A stretch of DNA of 64,000 bases from Bradyrhizobium elkanii USDA 76 (GTDB lineage Bacteria; Pseudomonadota; Alphaproteobacteria; Rhizobiales; Xanthobacteraceae), in NCBI RefSeq assembly GCF_023278185.1, contig NZ_CP066356.1:7246001-7310000 (forward strand). The letters are read 5' to 3'. Below the pieces are notes generated by a model. The model was not told the DNA's origin, did not search any database, and was given only the letters and a program-made list of their open reading frames with translations. Position 1 is the stretch's first letter. Each line of letters opens with the position of its first letter. The position numbers and the translations under genes are program-made. This document shows positions 1 to 9,833 of this stretch, piece by piece.

Positions 1-793
1 CGACGCTTCGACCTTCAATACCTTCCAGCCGGCTGGCGAAGCGTTCGAATCGCCACGGCAAGATCAGCGTGTAGCCGATCGATAGCCCGATGACCCGTTC
101 AACCTCGCCGAGATTGACCATCGCCGGGCCACCATCGTAGCGGATACTGACATTTTTGTACTCAAGATGACCGGTATGACAAGCGGCGCAGGTCAGTCCG
201 ATCTGATCTTCATAGATTGCTCCCGTCGTCGGGTCGATGCCCCCCTTCAGGATTGCAAAGCCGACAGGCAGACCCTCTGGATTGTCGGGCGTGCCTGGCG
301 TCCAAGTTGAGCCCACGTCCTTCGACGCATCATCTTGATAGCCGTATGCGGGTGCCTTCCGGGCAAAGTCCTTTGAGCTCGGACTTGGGATGAAACCAAG
401 ACGTCGCAGATAGTCGTCGTCCGTTAGGCTCGTGTAATGGATCGACAACTCGGGACGTTCCAGGGCCAGGAACCATCGATACGGGACCGGAATCGTCGCC
501 GTGCCCTGCGATGTATGGTGAAACCAGTAGCGCTGCCGTGAAGTCCAATTCTGCGGCAGCCAATACGCGCTTTCGATCTTCGACGGCGCGGGCAGTGTAG
601 CAGGCAGCAACTGAGCAACCAGATTTGCGTCGTTCTTGATCTTGAGAGCCGCATCGCGGAGCTTCTCCGGCACGAAATACGCCATGCCTACTGCCGCCAC
701 CGCGACGAACACGATCACAACTAGTAGAGCGATGACATGAGGCCACCGCCTCACCAGCCCAGCGCCCCAAGAGCGGAACGAACGCGCCCCCAT
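1..793 (-). CDS. di-haem cytochrome c peroxidase family protein (partial, 3' end beyond the left edge)
   Basis: The frame opens with ATG at 793-791 and stays open to the left edge, giving about 264 residues without a stop. Residues 15-40 are hydrophobic and look like an N-terminal membrane anchor. Further on are W/Y-rich blocks (YWLPQNW, RYWFHHTSQGT, VPYRWFLALE) that I associate with the large di-haem cytochrome c peroxidase/RoxA-like family. A haem-binding CAACH motif is encoded near 190-205. The second haem site would lie outside the window. The protein is probably periplasmic and membrane-tethered, doing haem-based oxidation; the substrate is unknown. It follows the 864-2234 cytochrome gene by 70 bp on the same strand, so the two are likely co-transcribed. 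A 146-codon frame at 330-770 is its shadow. Confidence 0.8.
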   Translation of the reverse strand, partial: MGARSFRSWGAGLVRRWPHVIALLVVIVFVAVAAVGMAYFVPEKLRDAALKIKNDANLVAQLLPATLPAPSKIESAYWLPQNWTSRQRYWFHHTSQGTATIPVPYRWFLALERPELSIHYTSLTDDDYLRRLGFIPSPSSKDFARKAPAYGYQDDASKDVGSTWTPGTPDNPEGLPVGFAILKGGIDPTTGAIYEDQIGLTCAACHTGHLEYKNVSIRYDGGPAMVNLGEVERVIGLSIGYTLILPWRFERFASRLEGIEGRSV

Positions 794-863
794 AGTACCC
801 TCCATCTCTCTATCTCAAGTAGCGCCTTCTGCCGCGCGAGTGCGCGGGCCGAAATGGCGCTGA

Positions 864-2234
864 CTACTTGTTCAGCAACTGGCTATTGATGAAGGCGACC
901 ACGTCAGCCGTCTCTGCTGCGGCACGCCGGGTTATGGTCGCGGCCGCCGGGCCACCATGCAAAAACGACGGAAACCATCCGAAATTGCGAACATTCCAGT
1001 TTTCCTTCGGCAGCACCGCTGGGTTCACGCCCGGCACAGCAAAATTCTGTACTTTCCTGGCGAGTGGCTGCGCCGTCTCGGTGTGACAGCTCACGCAGTC
1101 GGTATTGAAGAAATGGCTCTTCTTCGGATCCGCGATGATATTGACGATCTCGAGTACGCGGCTATTGGGGACATTGGCATCGATAAAATCGGCCGTCGAA
1201 ACGCCCTTACGATCGGCGGTCGGCAGGGGCGGTGTCTGCAGCGCCGCGTGGCGACATGTCATTGGATTTTGGTTGTTCGTGACAGGCCGCGGGACGACGT
1301 GTGTGCCACTGAGGATGCTGAACATCTGTGCGGCATGCAGGCCATCGAGCGTCGGACCGGGCACCGCTATCAACCCGGCCTGCGGGACCCTGAGCATCGA
1401 GACGAACACCCAGGGTTCGGGCGGTGAAATGCCCATGATAGCCATGGTGTTGAGGCGCTGCGGGGATAGATGCTTTTCCAGCAGGGTTTTAACCGCATCT
1501 CGAAACGGCTTCGCGGACGCCCCGACAAGGCCCGGATGCACGTTCATGCTACCCGCAGTCGAGACTTTGACATTGCCGAATTTTCCCGCCGCAAGTTGGT
1601 CACGCAAGGACGCAACGTCGCGGACGATTGCCTTGAAGGCTTCGTCGTCGGGCTTAAATCGCGGGAATGGCGCACAACCATCGAGAGGCGGATCGGGATC
1701 AAGGTTGAAGCTGAAGATCAGGTGGCCGGCAGTGTCATGGACCTTGAATCCGTCGGGTCCATTGGTCACCGGCTGAATGATCAGGCGAATTTGCGGCTGC
1801 CGGCCAAACTGGGCGATCACATCAGCCGATAATCCCGGTGCTCCCGGATCGATCCGGATGCCGGCGACAAACCAGGCATCGATCTTCTTCACGACAGCTG
1901 GCAGCGCAATGCGGCGCGTGCCGGAGTCCGGCACGCCGGGGCGTTCGGGATTTTCAGCGTTTGCGACAAAGCGCGCGAAATCCTCGTCGGAAAAAAGCCG
2001 CTGCGGAGGCGTCGTTGGACCAGTGAGATCGGATACCGCAATCAGATTGACAAGGTCAGCCGGCGATCTGGGTGCAGGAAACAGGATAGATACGTCGTTG
2101 GCTGAAAGCGGCTTCGATGCCGTCTGAGCCTGGCCTGCTGCGGCTCCCGAAGCAACGGCAAACATCAGCCCGGCGACAGACAGCCCTTCAAACAGTCGAC
2201 GAAGCTTCGACCGGCATCCTTCACCTTTTGCCAT
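864..2234 (-). CDS. secreted mono-haem c-type cytochrome
   Basis: This encodes 456 aa. I chose the ATG at 2234-2232 because AGAGGAGA lies about 10 nt upstream and the protein then starts with a basic stretch, a hydrophobic core and small residues (about 1-36), a plausible Sec signal peptide. The longer in-frame extension to 2786 would overlap the patatin gene and is not protein-like. The C-terminal part has one CVSCH haem-attachment motif at about residue 380, followed by a short tail. I do not recognise the first 350 residues. The context, between a patatin-like phospholipase and a di-haem peroxidase-type cytochrome on one strand, suggests a periplasmic electron carrier or partner for the downstream oxidase. 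Confidence 0.85.
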   Translation of the reverse strand: MAKGEGCRSKLRRLFEGLSVAGLMFAVASGAAAGQAQTASKPLSANDVSILFPAPRSPADLVNLIAVSDLTGPTTPPQRLFSDEDFARFVANAENPERPGVPDSGTRRIALPAVVKKIDAWFVAGIRIDPGAPGLSADVIAQFGRQPQIRLIIQPVTNGPDGFKVHDTAGHLIFSFNLDPDPPLDGCAPFPRFKPDDEAFKAIVRDVASLRDQLAAGKFGNVKVSTAGSMNVHPGLVGASAKPFRDAVKTLLEKHLSPQRLNTMAIMGISPPEPWVFVSMLRVPQAGLIAVPGPTLDGLHAAQMFSILSGTHVVPRPVTNNQNPMTCRHAALQTPPLPTADRKGVSTADFIDANVPNSRVLEIVNIIADPKKSHFFNTDCVSCHTETAQPLARKVQNFAVPGVNPAVLPKENWNVRNFGWFPSFLHGGPAAATITRRAAAETADVVAFINSQLLNK

Positions 2235-2343
2235 CTTCGGCAATTCTCCTCTAAAACTCAACGTTTCCAATGTCAGATGAAGAAAGCGCAGCTTTCTAGC
2301 TTCGCTCCGTCGCATAGGGCCCCCTATCAGTGGATCAGCCTTC

Positions 2344-5300
2344 TCAATCGCTACCGTAAAGTTTGCCTTGCAAGGTCTTGAGCTGAGTCGGATGTAACGC
2401 CTCTTCAATGCAGCCAAGGAACATCTCGCTTCGAGCTTTGACACGCTCGCCGTCAGCCGGGCCATGATCCATGTCCGTTTGCAGCGAGCGCACGGCGATC
2501 CAGTCCTTCGAAGGATCCTTAAGCAACTCGAACAATGTTCGGTCTTGGTAGGGATGGAGACGGAAATGAGCGAAGGCAACTTTGGCTGAGATCTTGGCAT
2601 CTCGCAGTGCGTCGGGAAGTGTGAGGAGATCAAGTCCCGCCAAGTCTCCAACCTGGAGCATGTGGTTCTGGGCTTCCTGATATTGCTCGCGTCCGACCAG
2701 TTGGTACATTCCTCGCGGACGAAACAGCCAACCGTCATCCGTTCCGGGCTGGTTTGCGAACGGGTTACCCTCGTAGCCGAGAACAAAATTCGCGAGCTCC
2801 TTGGGATGGTTAAGCAATGCGTCCATGGCGACCGGCGGCTTGCTCGCGGCCGCCAGATCAGCGTTGTTCTTGGCTATTCGCTCGCGCCATTTGCGTGGGA
2901 GTTGCGAGACCGCGCTATAAGAGAAGTTTTCACTGCTGCGCGTAAAATCGGCACTGTCGTACGAGATTGACCCGAGGATGTAGGCCAGGATGCGCGGGTC
3001 GGTCTCCTCTACGCGGTCCCATTCCTGCAACAAGGCTTTGACCTGCTCGGCCTGAAAATACGCCATATAGCTCTTTCGATATGGCGGCATGGATGGCGGA
3101 GCCGGCGAATGGTTCTTGATCGACACCGCCAGCTGGTGCTCGTACGCAGCAACTGTGTCCTGGTATCTTTGATAGCCATGCTCCTGCAACCACTTGCTCT
3201 CATAACAAGCAAGCAGCGGCTGCGGTTTGATCTTTGGCGTCGGTCGATATTCCTTGTCCAGTTCGTCGGCGTAGGCCGCCTGGGCAAGTTTTGCATCCTT
3301 GAGCGTTTCAAATGCGGACGCGACAGACCCGTTCAAGAGATGAAACAATTTCACTTGCAAGCAATCGGCATTGCTTTGTCTCTCGCGGGATTGATCGAAA
3401 TCATCCTTCGGCACGCAGTCCCAGAACCGGCCGCTGCTCAGCGAGATGATGTCTGCAGTTTTCTGAGATAGCGTCCAGCCAAGCGGCAGGCTGTAGAACA
3501 AGCCTGTTATGTCCGTGCGGCCAAACGTTGGAAAGCGTTGCACGCTGGTCGTTACATCGTTCTCCGGCCGGCGATCGATATTGCTCGCGTGATTGAGCGC
3601 CACATAGGTTCGAGAGGTGCGCGTGCTCAGAAGCGCGCGCACTGGCTCCATCAGTTCACCGAACATGAAGGAACCGTGATCTCCGAACTGACCGCTCACC
3701 AGCGACAACAGATAAATCCGGAACTTTGGCGCGTCAGAAGTCCCCTTGATACTGTTAAGCCGCTCAATCAAATCAAGCGCGGTCTCGATTCCGGAATTCT
3801 CGACATATCCGCCGTCCACTAAGCGTGCCTGCGGATTGGCGGTAATGCAGTCATTCCTCAAGGGAACCGTCGCTGCCGGTGTCACCCACGGAAATCGCGC
3901 GCTCGTAAACGCCGCTGTGCTCAGCGGAATCCGCAGGGAATGGCTCGCGACGGTTTGACCGACCCCGCTTCCGGCCCGATCAAGCGTCGCAAGAATACAG
4001 AGGTCTCTGTCTTTGGAGTGTAGCGGATCGATATCGAAGGGTGAGATCACAACCCGCTTGCCGCTACCGGCATCTGTCGTATTCAACAATAGCGCCGGCA
4101 TATTGTTGCCTGGCGTCCAATGCGACTGAAACTCGGCTTTTAGCAGATTGGATTGATCGCCGATGCCCCCGAGGGTCTTGAGCATTCTGTCTGTCGCATT
4201 CTCCAGCGCGTATTCCAGAAACCGTGCGCGATCGAAACTTGGAATCGCGACCGGCGAAAACAACTGGGTGAAATCGGTGAATAGAAAGCCCGCAACCAAT
4301 GGCGAGAGAAAGTCCGTATCCAGGACGCTGGCAACGCGTTGTTCCACCGGTCCAGATGCATCGATATCCTCGGCGCGGCCGACGCCTGCGAGAAAGTCCG
4401 CGATTTTCGGGCAGGTCTTTGCGTCGGGAGTGATCGCATCAAGTGGCGCATTGTCGGCATGAAGCGCAGCCGCGAAAATTGCCGAACCGACGCTTCCGCC
4501 GGAGACGCCGCTTATCGCAAACAGATGCTGCCGAAATGCCGGACAGAGATCCTGCATTCTGGCAAGAAAGCGCGCCGCATTGTTGGCTGCGTAGATGCCG
4601 CCACCCTGGGCAGCCACAATGAATACGGGATATTCCCCAAGCCTGTTGGCCTCGGCCACCCGCGACTTTTGCAGAAGCCACCCGCGAAATGCCTCGACTG
4701 CAGAAATGCGCGCCTTCTCTTCCGACCTGCCAGCTGCTTGGGCTACGGTGCGCAGCCCATGGTCGTCACTTCCAAACAAGGAGGCAACCAGGAACAAGCC
4801 GCCAAAGACAACCGGTATGAACGGGAAATTGAACCTGATCGTCAGTAGCGCAAAGTGCGTGGTGAGAGCCACCACGCACATCGTAAAGAGAGCGATCACG
4901 CCGAATGATCCGACGAATTGCGCAAGGCGATCGGGAAGCAATACGAACCCCGCCGTCAACAGGGCGATGGCGCCGATCGTGAGCGCGAGAAATCTGTAGC
5001 GGATGAAATAGGCGTTGTTGGCCCGGCTGGCGAGTTCAGTCGAGCGATCTCTTGATCCCATCCGCCAGGCGAACATGACAAAGCAGGCGAGCAGGACCAA
5101 CATGGCGAAGGCGAGGATAAGCAGCATGTTCCGCTCGAAGGCGAGCGCCTGGTCCTGAATGCGGAAGATACTCCCGACCTCCTCGACCTCACCGATCTTT
5201 TCAGCCGGGCGCGAGGCGAGTTGACCTGCGGCCGCAGCGACGATCGGCAACGCTCCAAGCACAACAGGCCCAAGTTTTATATAGAGAGCCAGCCGGCCCG

Positions 5301-5544
5301 TAGCGCGCGGGATCAGAGGAAGGGTCGCGGTGGTAAGCTGAAACGCGGACGCCCAAACCGTTATCGCGATCACGCCAAGGGCGATAAACTCCCCGACCGT
5401 AACCCACCCAATGTCGTCAGCGGCGATCCGGTAGAGCTCCTGAATCTGATCCGGCAGGTAAAGCAAAACTGAAATGGCCACCGACAGAACAACAATCCAC
5501 CGAAGATTGCGCAACAATGTAAAAAGCTGCTCGCGCACAGTCAT
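2344..5544 (-). CDS. membrane-anchored patatin-like phospholipase
   Basis: This encodes 1066 aa. The ATG at 5544-5542 follows GGAGGT by 6 nt, so it is preferred over an ATG six codons earlier. The N-terminal 260 residues hold about six hydrophobic segments (near 17-32, 54-70, 92-108, 139-160, 186-203, 214-256). The patatin core follows: an oxyanion-hole GGG at 314-316 (AAQGGGIYA), the nucleophile Ser348 in GVSGGS, and the catalytic Asp577 in DGG. About 490 residues of unassigned sequence come after it. The expected activity is acyl hydrolysis of lipids at the inner membrane. It is the first gene of a minus-strand set with two cytochrome genes, 109 bp before the next. The fusion of a polytopic domain to patatin is larger than a minimal patatin (about 300 aa). 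Confidence 0.9.
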   Translation of the reverse strand: MTVREQLFTLLRNLRWIVVLSVAISVLLYLPDQIQELYRIAADDIGWVTVGEFIALGVIAITVWASAFQLTTATLPLIPRATGRLALYIKLGPVVLGALPIVAAAAGQLASRPAEKIGEVEEVGSIFRIQDQALAFERNMLLILAFAMLVLLACFVMFAWRMGSRDRSTELASRANNAYFIRYRFLALTIGAIALLTAGFVLLPDRLAQFVGSFGVIALFTMCVVALTTHFALLTIRFNFPFIPVVFGGLFLVASLFGSDDHGLRTVAQAAGRSEEKARISAVEAFRGWLLQKSRVAEANRLGEYPVFIVAAQGGGIYAANNAARFLARMQDLCPAFRQHLFAISGVSGGSVGSAIFAAALHADNAPLDAITPDAKTCPKIADFLAGVGRAEDIDASGPVEQRVASVLDTDFLSPLVAGFLFTDFTQLFSPVAIPSFDRARFLEYALENATDRMLKTLGGIGDQSNLLKAEFQSHWTPGNNMPALLLNTTDAGSGKRVVISPFDIDPLHSKDRDLCILATLDRAGSGVGQTVASHSLRIPLSTAAFTSARFPWVTPAATVPLRNDCITANPQARLVDGGYVENSGIETALDLIERLNSIKGTSDAPKFRIYLLSLVSGQFGDHGSFMFGELMEPVRALLSTRTSRTYVALNHASNIDRRPENDVTTSVQRFPTFGRTDITGLFYSLPLGWTLSQKTADIISLSSGRFWDCVPKDDFDQSRERQSNADCLQVKLFHLLNGSVASAFETLKDAKLAQAAYADELDKEYRPTPKIKPQPLLACYESKWLQEHGYQRYQDTVAAYEHQLAVSIKNHSPAPPSMPPYRKSYMAYFQAEQVKALLQEWDRVEETDPRILAYILGSISYDSADFTRSSENFSYSAVSQLPRKWRERIAKNNADLAAASKPPVAMDALLNHPKELANFVLGYEGNPFANQPGTDDGWLFRPRGMYQLVGREQYQEAQNHMLQVGDLAGLDLLTLPDALRDAKISAKVAFAHFRLHPYQDRTLFELLKDPSKDWIAVRSLQTDMDHGPADGERVKARSEMFLGCIEEALHPTQLKTLQGKLYGSD

Positions 5545-6205
5545 CGCGCCACCTCCGAACACTGCCTAACGGGATAGCCCGAGCGAGCAAAATCGACCTA
5601 AATTCCAAAAACACTCGTACCGGTTCTCATCGAAAACATGACGCCGGAGATTAGGGGCGGCCTGCAATAATGACGACTGACAAATTATCGTAACGCGCGT
5701 CGAGAATTGATAACGTAACCTGCAGTAGTGGAGCGATTTATCGATTCAATCTGCTGGACGGTCAAGAGATTTTCGACACAGATGACTAAATCAATGGTGT
5801 CGATGTTTCGCACCTGGGATTTACCAACTTGCGCGCTTTTTCTTCACTCACTCGTTCAGAACGCAAGAAATCGGCAGCGTCGCCACTCTCCTCCATATTC
5901 GATTCTAACCGTGGATCATCATCAATCGATGTATGCCTCAAGGCTTACGGGCACCGGGCACCTACTGGTTCGCTTAAACAACGCGTCAAGACTAGAACTC
6001 CGTTCCGCTCCATCGCAACGGCAAAGGCTCAGTCTCGTGGTGCACCCGCAAACGTGACTCGGGCCGGAAGCCGGACTCGGGAGTTTATCTTTGGTGCCTC
6101 GGGCGCCTGGCCGGCGATAGCTTGGTCCCGGACGTGCGGCCAAAGACCCGAAGGCCAGCCGGACGGAGCTGTTCGACTACTAAGGCGCGGCGCCCGGCGG
6201 CCGCA
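5545..6205. other. intergenic region, no gene recognised
   Basis: Roughly 660 bp separate the patatin start from the end of the shifted peptidase gene. Reading frames here are low-complexity, Ser/Arg-rich and have no ribosome site or motif I can support. The region must hold the promoter of the minus-strand patatin/cytochrome operon, but no convincing -35/-10 pair stands out. Confidence 0.5.
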
Positions 6206-7005
6206 TCACTTCGTGCGGTTCTTCTCGGCCGCGATGCGCACCATGGGCCAGTCTTCTCCGAAGGTGACGAACGAAAGCGACTGCTCTTTCGTCAATTCCT
6301 CGACGGGAAGGATTAGATTCTCGCGGCTGTTTCGTCCGACTATGAATCCGGACAAAGCTCCAGATTTCGATATGACCGGAGCGCGACGCTTTGCTTGTTC
6401 GCGAATGGACGACCACGCGACGTGGCTAGGCCGCAATACGGCAGGCAAAGGTCCGCTTCCTTGCCGTCCTTGATCCGCACCTTGAACAGTTCGCCGGTCA
6501 AGCGACCAAGCTTGTTGTTCTTGGCCCTGGACTGCTGATTGCGACGCGAGCCTGAGGACGCTGGAGAAACCTCTTCCGCGTTGACGCGTCGAACCCGGAA
6601 GTTCGGTCGATCCCAGAGGTTGCTTCGGAAGTCCCGTACGGTAACCATCTTTTCGGACGACTGGACCGGATCGTTGAAAAGCGGGGATGCCTCGAGCTGG
6701 ACCGCCTGGAAGCCGACGTGGGGCGACTTGGCGCCCAGGACGTCGGCAACCGGAACGAAGTGGCCGACCCGGACATTCGACCGCCCGGGACCGCGAACCA
6801 GTTCGCAAAGGCCAGAATCCACCTTGCCCACCCGGGAATGCGGCGTCATCAGCGCAAAGACGGCAGGCCCCTTTCGGACCAGGGCCGACAGCATCATCTT
6901 CGCGCCCTTCTTGCCGTCGATCTTGACCCTGACCAGGGTGCCTATCCGCAAGGCATTGGAGCTGACACTCGACGGTTCGCGGAGACCTTTCAGCTCAGTC
7001 TTCAT
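6206..7005 (-). pseudogene. trypsin-like serine peptidase, reading frame shifted near the catalytic serine motif
   Basis: The gene begins at ATG 7005-7003, overlapping the end of the upstream FAD gene by 11 bp. The first frame runs to a stop at 6340. Its start resembles trypsin-like domains: LVRVKIDGKKGAKMMLSALV, then FALMTPH with a candidate catalytic His56. Near 6370-6400 the protein-like reading moves to another minus frame (GAPV-like APVIS, GALSGFIVG, LPVEELTKEQSLSF) that continues to a stop at 6206. The join falls exactly where the GDSGxP-type serine motif should be (KQS in one frame, APV in the other). A 2-nt insertion or 1-nt deletion would explain it, as would a sequencing error. The His and the tail argue for a peptidase fold; the Asp is not identified. 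If the shift is real the enzyme is inactive. Confidence 0.6.
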
Positions 7006-8569
7006 AGTCGATGTCTCTCGTAGTGTCGGGCTCGCCCAGCTCCACCAGAACAGGTCCGACCATCAACGGGAATAGATCGAACCTTTCGGCTCGTCTGGTA
7101 TCAGCCGTAGGTAAATTTACTTTGATCGGCTCGCCCTCGATGTTGGTTCGGAGCATGCGGATATTCGAGAAGTCCAGATCGTAGGCCCTGGATAACAGAT
7201 CGAGTGAACGCTCGAGGGAATCCGCCAGCACTTTCATGCTGATGGCGGCATTCCCTACTCCCTTACGGGTCCACGCATATTTCGAGGAGTCGTATCCGGG
7301 CAGTATGGCCGCATCGAGATGCTCGAAGGAAAGTTCCCCAAGACGAACCAGGTCCGGCTCATCAAGGATCTCCTTCGCGGCCGGTGGGGCGCCATGACGC
7401 ACCATAACTTTCGCGAACCGCGTCGTCGGAGGCTCGATACATTCGGGCGCGCCGTTCTCCGGGACCATCGTCGCCTGATTGTCCACGGTCTTAAGGCTAC
7501 CTTTCACATGCGTCACGCACCGCGCCGGACCATTGCTGAAATGGGAAAGGAGGAGCTTGTTGATGGGCGCGGCCGAAAAGGAATAGGCACTCTTGCTCTC
7601 GTGCAGCAGCGTGACGGACGGCACCGGATCTCTTTTGATGAAAGGCTCGATCTCCTCCGTATCTTCGTCTTCAAGATGTACGGTGGAATAGAATGGGCAA
7701 GGATCCTCGCTGTCTTTTTTCCCGGCCGTGACCCGTGCGCGCCTTTCTTCCTCGATCGCCTTTACATCCGTCTTCATCGGCTTCTTCGACAATCGCGCCG
7801 CCAAAATGTGCGCCGCTTTCGTCACGTCCTTCCCGAGGATCGGAGAAAGCGCGTCGATCAGGCCGCCGTCGCCCGATCCGCTGACCATGACCTCGTCGCC
7901 GGATTCGATGATCGATGACGGAGACCAGTAGGCAGGGGTCTGCAGATTGCCGAACTGCCTTTCGGCCCCAAAGCCCGTGGCGATCACGCAGACATCGGCC
8001 TTCAGCTCGGTTTTCTGGGCGTCGGCAAGCTTGATCGTAAGTGGCGTCGCGGCGCGCTCGATCTCATCCACTTCGGCGTGGATGAACGCGACGTACTTTG
8101 CGAAGCTCTCCTCCCATTCCTTCATCATCGCGTCGACGACTTCGGTGACCGGCGCTTGAGCCCAATTCAGGAAAGGCAGTTCGGTCGCGGGTGTCGGCTC
8201 CTGGAACGGCCAGAAGATGATGTTCGGATGGAGCTCCCGATGGATCGCATTACGGTAAGAGGTGAAATCCACCTTTTCCTTGTCCACGATAGTGACGCCG
8301 GCCCCCAGGCTGCGAAAGGCAGCAGCGATGGTCCTCCCGGCCACACCAGCCCCGACTATGCACACGCTTCGATGCCCCGGCGCGAGATGCCGATCGGAAA
8401 TCTCCGCTGCCAGAGCAAGCGCTCGTAGCTGTTGGGAATAGAAGTTCTGCTGCGGAAGAAACGGATTGAGTACGAAAAGGTTGTCTGTGAGCTTGCACGC
8501 CTCATAAACGTGCGCGCTGCGTTCTGCATCGATCGGCATGCGTCTTTTACGTTCGTATAGCTCCGCCAT
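6995..8569 (-). CDS. FAD/NAD(P)-binding oxidoreductase-like protein
   Basis: This encodes 524 aa. A Rossmann dinucleotide-binding motif GAGVAG lies at residues 73-78 (CIVGAGVAG), followed by an acidic strand end (TIVDKE). The second flavoprotein signature, VCVIATGFG, lies around residues 195-205, and there is a glycine-rich SGSGDGG near 230. The roughly 65 residues before the Rossmann fold (LNPFLPQQNFYSQQLRAL) are not typical of a simple oxidoreductase. Substrate and reaction cannot be read from sequence. It overlaps the start of the trypsin-like peptidase gene, so the pair is translationally coupled. Oxidoreductase plus trypsin-like peptidase beside a retron and a phosphorothioation operon suggests a two-gene accessory or defence unit, which is inference. 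Confidence 0.8.
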   Translation of the reverse strand: MAELYERKRRMPIDAERSAHVYEACKLTDNLFVLNPFLPQQNFYSQQLRALALAAEISDRHLAPGHRSVCIVGAGVAGRTIAAAFRSLGAGVTIVDKEKVDFTSYRNAIHRELHPNIIFWPFQEPTPATELPFLNWAQAPVTEVVDAMMKEWEESFAKYVAFIHAEVDEIERAATPLTIKLADAQKTELKADVCVIATGFGAERQFGNLQTPAYWSPSSIIESGDEVMVSGSGDGGLIDALSPILGKDVTKAAHILAARLSKKPMKTDVKAIEEERRARVTAGKKDSEDPCPFYSTVHLEDEDTEEIEPFIKRDPVPSVTLLHESKSAYSFSAAPINKLLLSHFSNGPARCVTHVKGSLKTVDNQATMVPENGAPECIEPPTTRFAKVMVRHGAPPAAKEILDEPDLVRLGELSFEHLDAAILPGYDSSKYAWTRKGVGNAAISMKVLADSLERSLDLLSRAYDLDFSNIRMLRTNIEGEPIKVNLPTADTRRAERFDLFPLMVGPVLVELGEPDTTRDIDYED

Positions 8570-9832
8570 CGCTCAGGACGCGACGGCTCGTGAAAAGGAG
8601 TTTTCAAAAGTCAGGAAGTATGTGCCACCACATGCGAGTATGCCGGGTCCGCAAAAACAATGATGGCCTTCTTCGTCCCCCCCGAAGACACGCGACCCAC
8701 CCCCGTTCAATCGGCCCAAGACAAAATAGTAACAACTGATAGTTGCGTAAAGCGATTTGTTGGACTACGGCTAAAAACAAGGTTGGTACGATACGCACAA
8801 TCGATGGCTCGTATACGTGGAATTAATGCGTCCCGCGCCTCACCGCCAATTCCTGTGCTTACAGAGTTCGCCGAGCTTGCCGCCGTCGGGGGCCGGCAAC
8901 TCCTTCGGCTCCGACATGATCGCGCCCCCTCGGGTGCCCGAACCGGAGAATTTAAGACGGCAGGGATCGTCAGCGGCTCGAGCCATTCCTTGCGCTAGCT
9001 GATCTTGGATGGCATTTCTGACCACAGCAAATAACCCAAGTCGAGACGTTGCGCGCCACCAGTCAATACCCACGCCAGATTACCCCTCGTCGCCAGGTGG
9101 CTCAAATCGTTCCAAACCGCCCAGCGCTTCCGAATAGCGGATTCAGGCCCTGAAAGCGGGACATCGCAAGCCCGTATCACCGGGCACGTCGACGTACACC
9201 GCCGGCCCGGATCTAGCGCTCAAGACACCAGTCAGAACTTCCGCTGATCATCCAATCTCAGTACGCAATGAACAAAGGCCGCGTCGCCCTCGAGCGATCG
9301 AGTAACCCCTTCAGGCAATCAAGGCCGCGTAATTACGGCTCATAAAGAGATTTCCGGATGTCACGCAGCTCGTCCGCGTCATCCGCAACAATTGTCGCGA
9401 AGAACTTTCCGAGCAAATCTGCGACCACGTCCGATATCTGCACGGCCGGCTCCTCCACCGATTTCGCAAAGCGATGGCTCCGCAAAGGAAGCGCCTCATG
9501 CTCCATTCGGCGGCCTGCACGTAACGTTTAACGACAGCTTCACGGCATGGCGATCAAGAGGAACTCACCGGCTTCGGACAAGGCCTCCCCGCATATGCCT
9601 TTATCGCATAGTCCGACGTTGGGCGGCGGCACAGATCGTCCCCATCCCTATGGAAGGCGACGCGACGGTTTTCGGCATCGCCCCGCGCGCGCGGCAAAGG
9701 ATGTGCTTGCCGGAAGACGAATACATGAGCGGCCGTCGACACGCGGTGATACTCGTCGATGTCAACCTATCGTTCGCGATACGTAACGCCTTCGACCGGC
9801 TGCAGAGGTCCGCAACAGACCACAGGGGCTTA
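8570..9832. other. gene-poor stretch between the FAD gene and the retron gene
   Basis: About 1.26 kb with no intact gene. Apart from the remnant at 9333-9506 and scattered protein-like fragments on the minus strand up to about 9770, I see nothing. It probably contains the promoter for the FAD/peptidase pair. Confidence 0.4.
9333..9506 (-). pseudogene. short open frame, likely C-terminal remnant of a decayed gene
   Basis: A 57-codon frame from ATG 9506-9504 to TAA 9335-9333 reads like natural protein at its end (EEPAVQISDVVADLLGKFFA, then DDADELRDIRKSLYEP). Upstream, protein-like stretches occur in other minus frames between about 9540 and 9770 but are broken by stops. I read this as the tail of a degraded gene and not a functional small protein. 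The family is not identified. Confidence 0.35.
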
Positions 9833-9833
9833 G

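Noticed and set aside
330..770. 146-codon minus frame near the left edge
   Set aside because: It is out of frame with the haem-motif-bearing gene that fills the same stretch and has no protein-like features.
2235..2786. Extension of the mono-haem cytochrome frame upstream to 2786
   Set aside because: It overlaps the patatin 3' end, reads as noise, and a ribosome site plus signal peptide mark the start at 2234.
5728..6473. Plus-strand frames of 109 and 214 codons between the patatin and peptidase genes
   Set aside because: Ser/Arg/Pro-rich without ribosome site; the longer runs into the antisense of the peptidase.
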